A DNA stretch of 64,000 nt, taken from the NCBI RefSeq assembly GCF_037126465.1, contig NW_026999346.1, positions 1,554,565 through 1,618,564 of the forward strand, read 5' to 3'. Position numbers and translations under genes: made by a program. The notes beneath the pieces were generated by a model. It saw nothing but the letters and a program-made list of their open reading frames with translations, was not told where the DNA came from and searched no databases. Source of the stretch: Ornithodoros turicata (taxonomy: Eukaryota; Arthropoda; Arachnida; Ixodida; Argasidae). Shown piece after piece: positions 62,650 through 64,000 of this stretch; the stretch's first letter is position 1, and each line of letters starts with the position of its first letter.

Positions 62650-63171
62650 ATGGAAGATTGGGAAGCTTATTTCCCACCTTCAGAATTAGTCTGTGGAGAA
62701 TGCCAGACACGCTTGACATCACGAGAGAAGCTAGAGAGGCATAACGATGAACACGCTATAAGGATAAAATGGCGGTGCGGCAACTGCCAGCAGAAGATCC
62801 TGGATTCAGCGAAAAGTATGTCCTCGCACTACTCCAAGTGTCGCAGAAGGCAGAGACTGACTATCCCGGTGCAAGAACAAGAAGAGACATCAGGGCAGCA
62901 GAGGCAAGATCCTCTAGCGAGGTCTGCTGTGCAAGAGTCAGCGGCCGATGTGTCCGGAAATCCTCAGTCTAGCCACGAAGTACTTGACAGTGATGACCAC
63001 GATACCCAGATGACTAACCGGATGGGGTCCCCTTCGGGTGGCGTGCGTCCGCCTGTGACTGGGGCGGAGTCGGATTTGCCCGACCCGGGGGCACAGCCGA
63101 TCGCTGGGGCTGCCGAAGAGGTTGTAAGGCCCACGATCGACGATGGGATGGTCTTTGCTACGACACAGTGA
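62650..63171 (+). pseudogene. R2-like zinc-finger N-terminus and linker (element K)
   Basis: ATG 62650 (MEDWEAYFPPSELVC). Finger 1 CGECQTRLTSREKLERHNDEH, finger 2 CGNCQQKILDSAKSMSSHYSKC, then an acidic linker (DSDDHDTQ) without the LTPP motif. TGA at 63169-63171, after which the same frame stays open. Confidence 0.85.
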
Positions 63172-63174
63172 GTC

Positions 63175-64000
63175 TTGCAGGCTAGTCCCTGCGACATGAA
63201 CATTCGTCATGCAGGCACAGAGGACCGACGTCCAAAACAAAAACCGAGAGGCTCGGCCCCAGGGCCGGGTTTGTCCGGTTCGGTCCGGGTCGGGGCGGAC
63301 GTGGGAAGCCCGGGGGTGATTTCATATGGGCGGTGGACAGAAGCCGAATTAACGCTCATGGCTCGAGCTGAGATCAACCTGTATGAATCAGGCACTACAC
63401 ACAAGATACCCTCACCGTTCTCTGGAGAGCATAAGGATGATGCGGCATTCGAACAGGTACAAGCTGCTGCTGCAAAGCTTGCGCGAGCAGGACGAGCCCC
63501 GCGTAGCGGCCCCTACGTCCGAAGATATGCTCACTGCGCCTGCCACTCCGATTACACATGGAGCAGCTCCGGTTCGTGGCTTACTTTCTGATACTCTGTT
63601 GGAAAGAATCATGAGTGGCCCTTTGCAGGGGCATGATATCGACACTATCTACAAGACATTTGGAGTGGAGCGGACGAGGACGAAGGGAAAGAGGCCTCTA
63701 CATAATGGCACGAGGCAGCCCAGGACAAGGAACGAACGTCGTAGAGCTCGATTCAAGGAACACCAAAGGCTTTACGCTAAAGGGCATAAGGTCCTGTGTC
63801 ACGAACTCATGGCAGATGCTGGCGGCCACCAGGTCACGCCATCTGACCGGCACGAAGAATACGACAGGGTTTGTTTTCTCTCCCTCGTCCAAGGAGGTTC
63901 GGGTACCAGCAGTCGGGAGATCCATGCATGTCCCCTTTTTCTGCGATTGAGGCCGAAGAAGTGGAACGGTGTCTGGCAGTAACTAAGCAGCGCGCCGCCC
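63175..64000 (+). pseudogene. R2-like Myb-like domain and pre-RT block (element K)
   Basis: Frame 1: VISYGRWTEAELTLMARAEINLY; shift near 63383; frame 2: NQALHTRYPHRSLESIRMMRHSNRYKLLLQSL, LLERIMSGPLQGHDIDTIYKTFGV, RNERRRARFKEHQRLYAKGHKVLCHELMADAGG. A further shift near 63880 disrupts the approach to the RT. Continues beyond the window. Confidence 0.83.

Larger units (their letters stand above)
62381..64000 (+). mobile_element. R2-like element K, 5' part (continues past window)
   Basis: Ribozyme, zinc fingers, linker, Myb-like domain and pre-RT block; the window ends at the start of the RT. Wording groups it with G and L. Confidence 0.88.

Overview
The window is a eukaryotic repeat graveyard with no recognisable host gene, rRNA, tRNA or CRISPR array. 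It fits an arthropod, most plausibly a tick or other chelicerate. That is an inference from the I-group LINE proteins (APE endonuclease, RT, RNase H, three zinc knuckles) and the CsRn1-type Ty3/gypsy element; species cannot be fixed from sequence alone.

The backbone is a tandem repeat of about 119-120 bp (blocks at 4406-4641, 14940-15158, 18818-19411, 26618-27081, 36354-36458, 40776-41736, 42699-42823, 43786-43894 plus 45795-46285, 55570-55923, 62024-62380). Each unit carries GGTAGCCAAAT, which as I recall it is the core of the R2 insertion site in 28S rDNA. Other parts of the unit also resemble 28S around that site. R2-clade non-LTR retrotransposons lie between the blocks, all on the + strand. 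Full-length and 5'-truncated copies all begin right after TTCTTT of the repeat, and those with an intact 3' end stop exactly before TAGCCAAAT. I label them A (1-4405, a distinct, more canonical R2), B (4642-7842), C (7843-8075 + 13568-14939), E (15159-18817), D (19412-20787 + 26354-26617), F (27082-29100), G (36459-40775), H1/H2 (41737-42698, 42824-43785, within a 1,087-bp tandem duplication), L (46286-47726 + 52950-55569), J (55924-62023) and K (62381-end). The four with an intact 5' end in the window (G, L, J, K) start with an HDV-like self-cleaving ribozyme fold. Intact parts show N-terminal zinc fingers, a Myb-like domain, RT and a CCHC + PD..D restriction-like endonuclease (RLE). Every copy is broken by stops or frameshifts.

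Four I-group LINEs on the - strand are nested in the R2 copies: I-1 in C (8076-13556), I-2 in D (20788-26339), I-3 in F (29101-36353) and I-4 in L (47727-52936). I-1, I-2 and I-4 have 11-14 bp target duplications. A 48-bp micro-insertion of I-type tail lies inside I-2.

A third layer is nested further. I-3 holds a CsRn1-type gypsy element (29193-31877, 153-bp LTR, tRNA-Trp-like PBS, GACT duplication), a 766-bp TIR insertion (33089-33854) and a hAT-like MITE (34572-35097). A Harbinger-like MITE (39849-40120) interrupts G. Two large non-autonomous DNA elements with CCCAGGC termini and internal ACTGG/GGTCCC arrays sit in the satellite (43895-45794) and in J (56891-58954).
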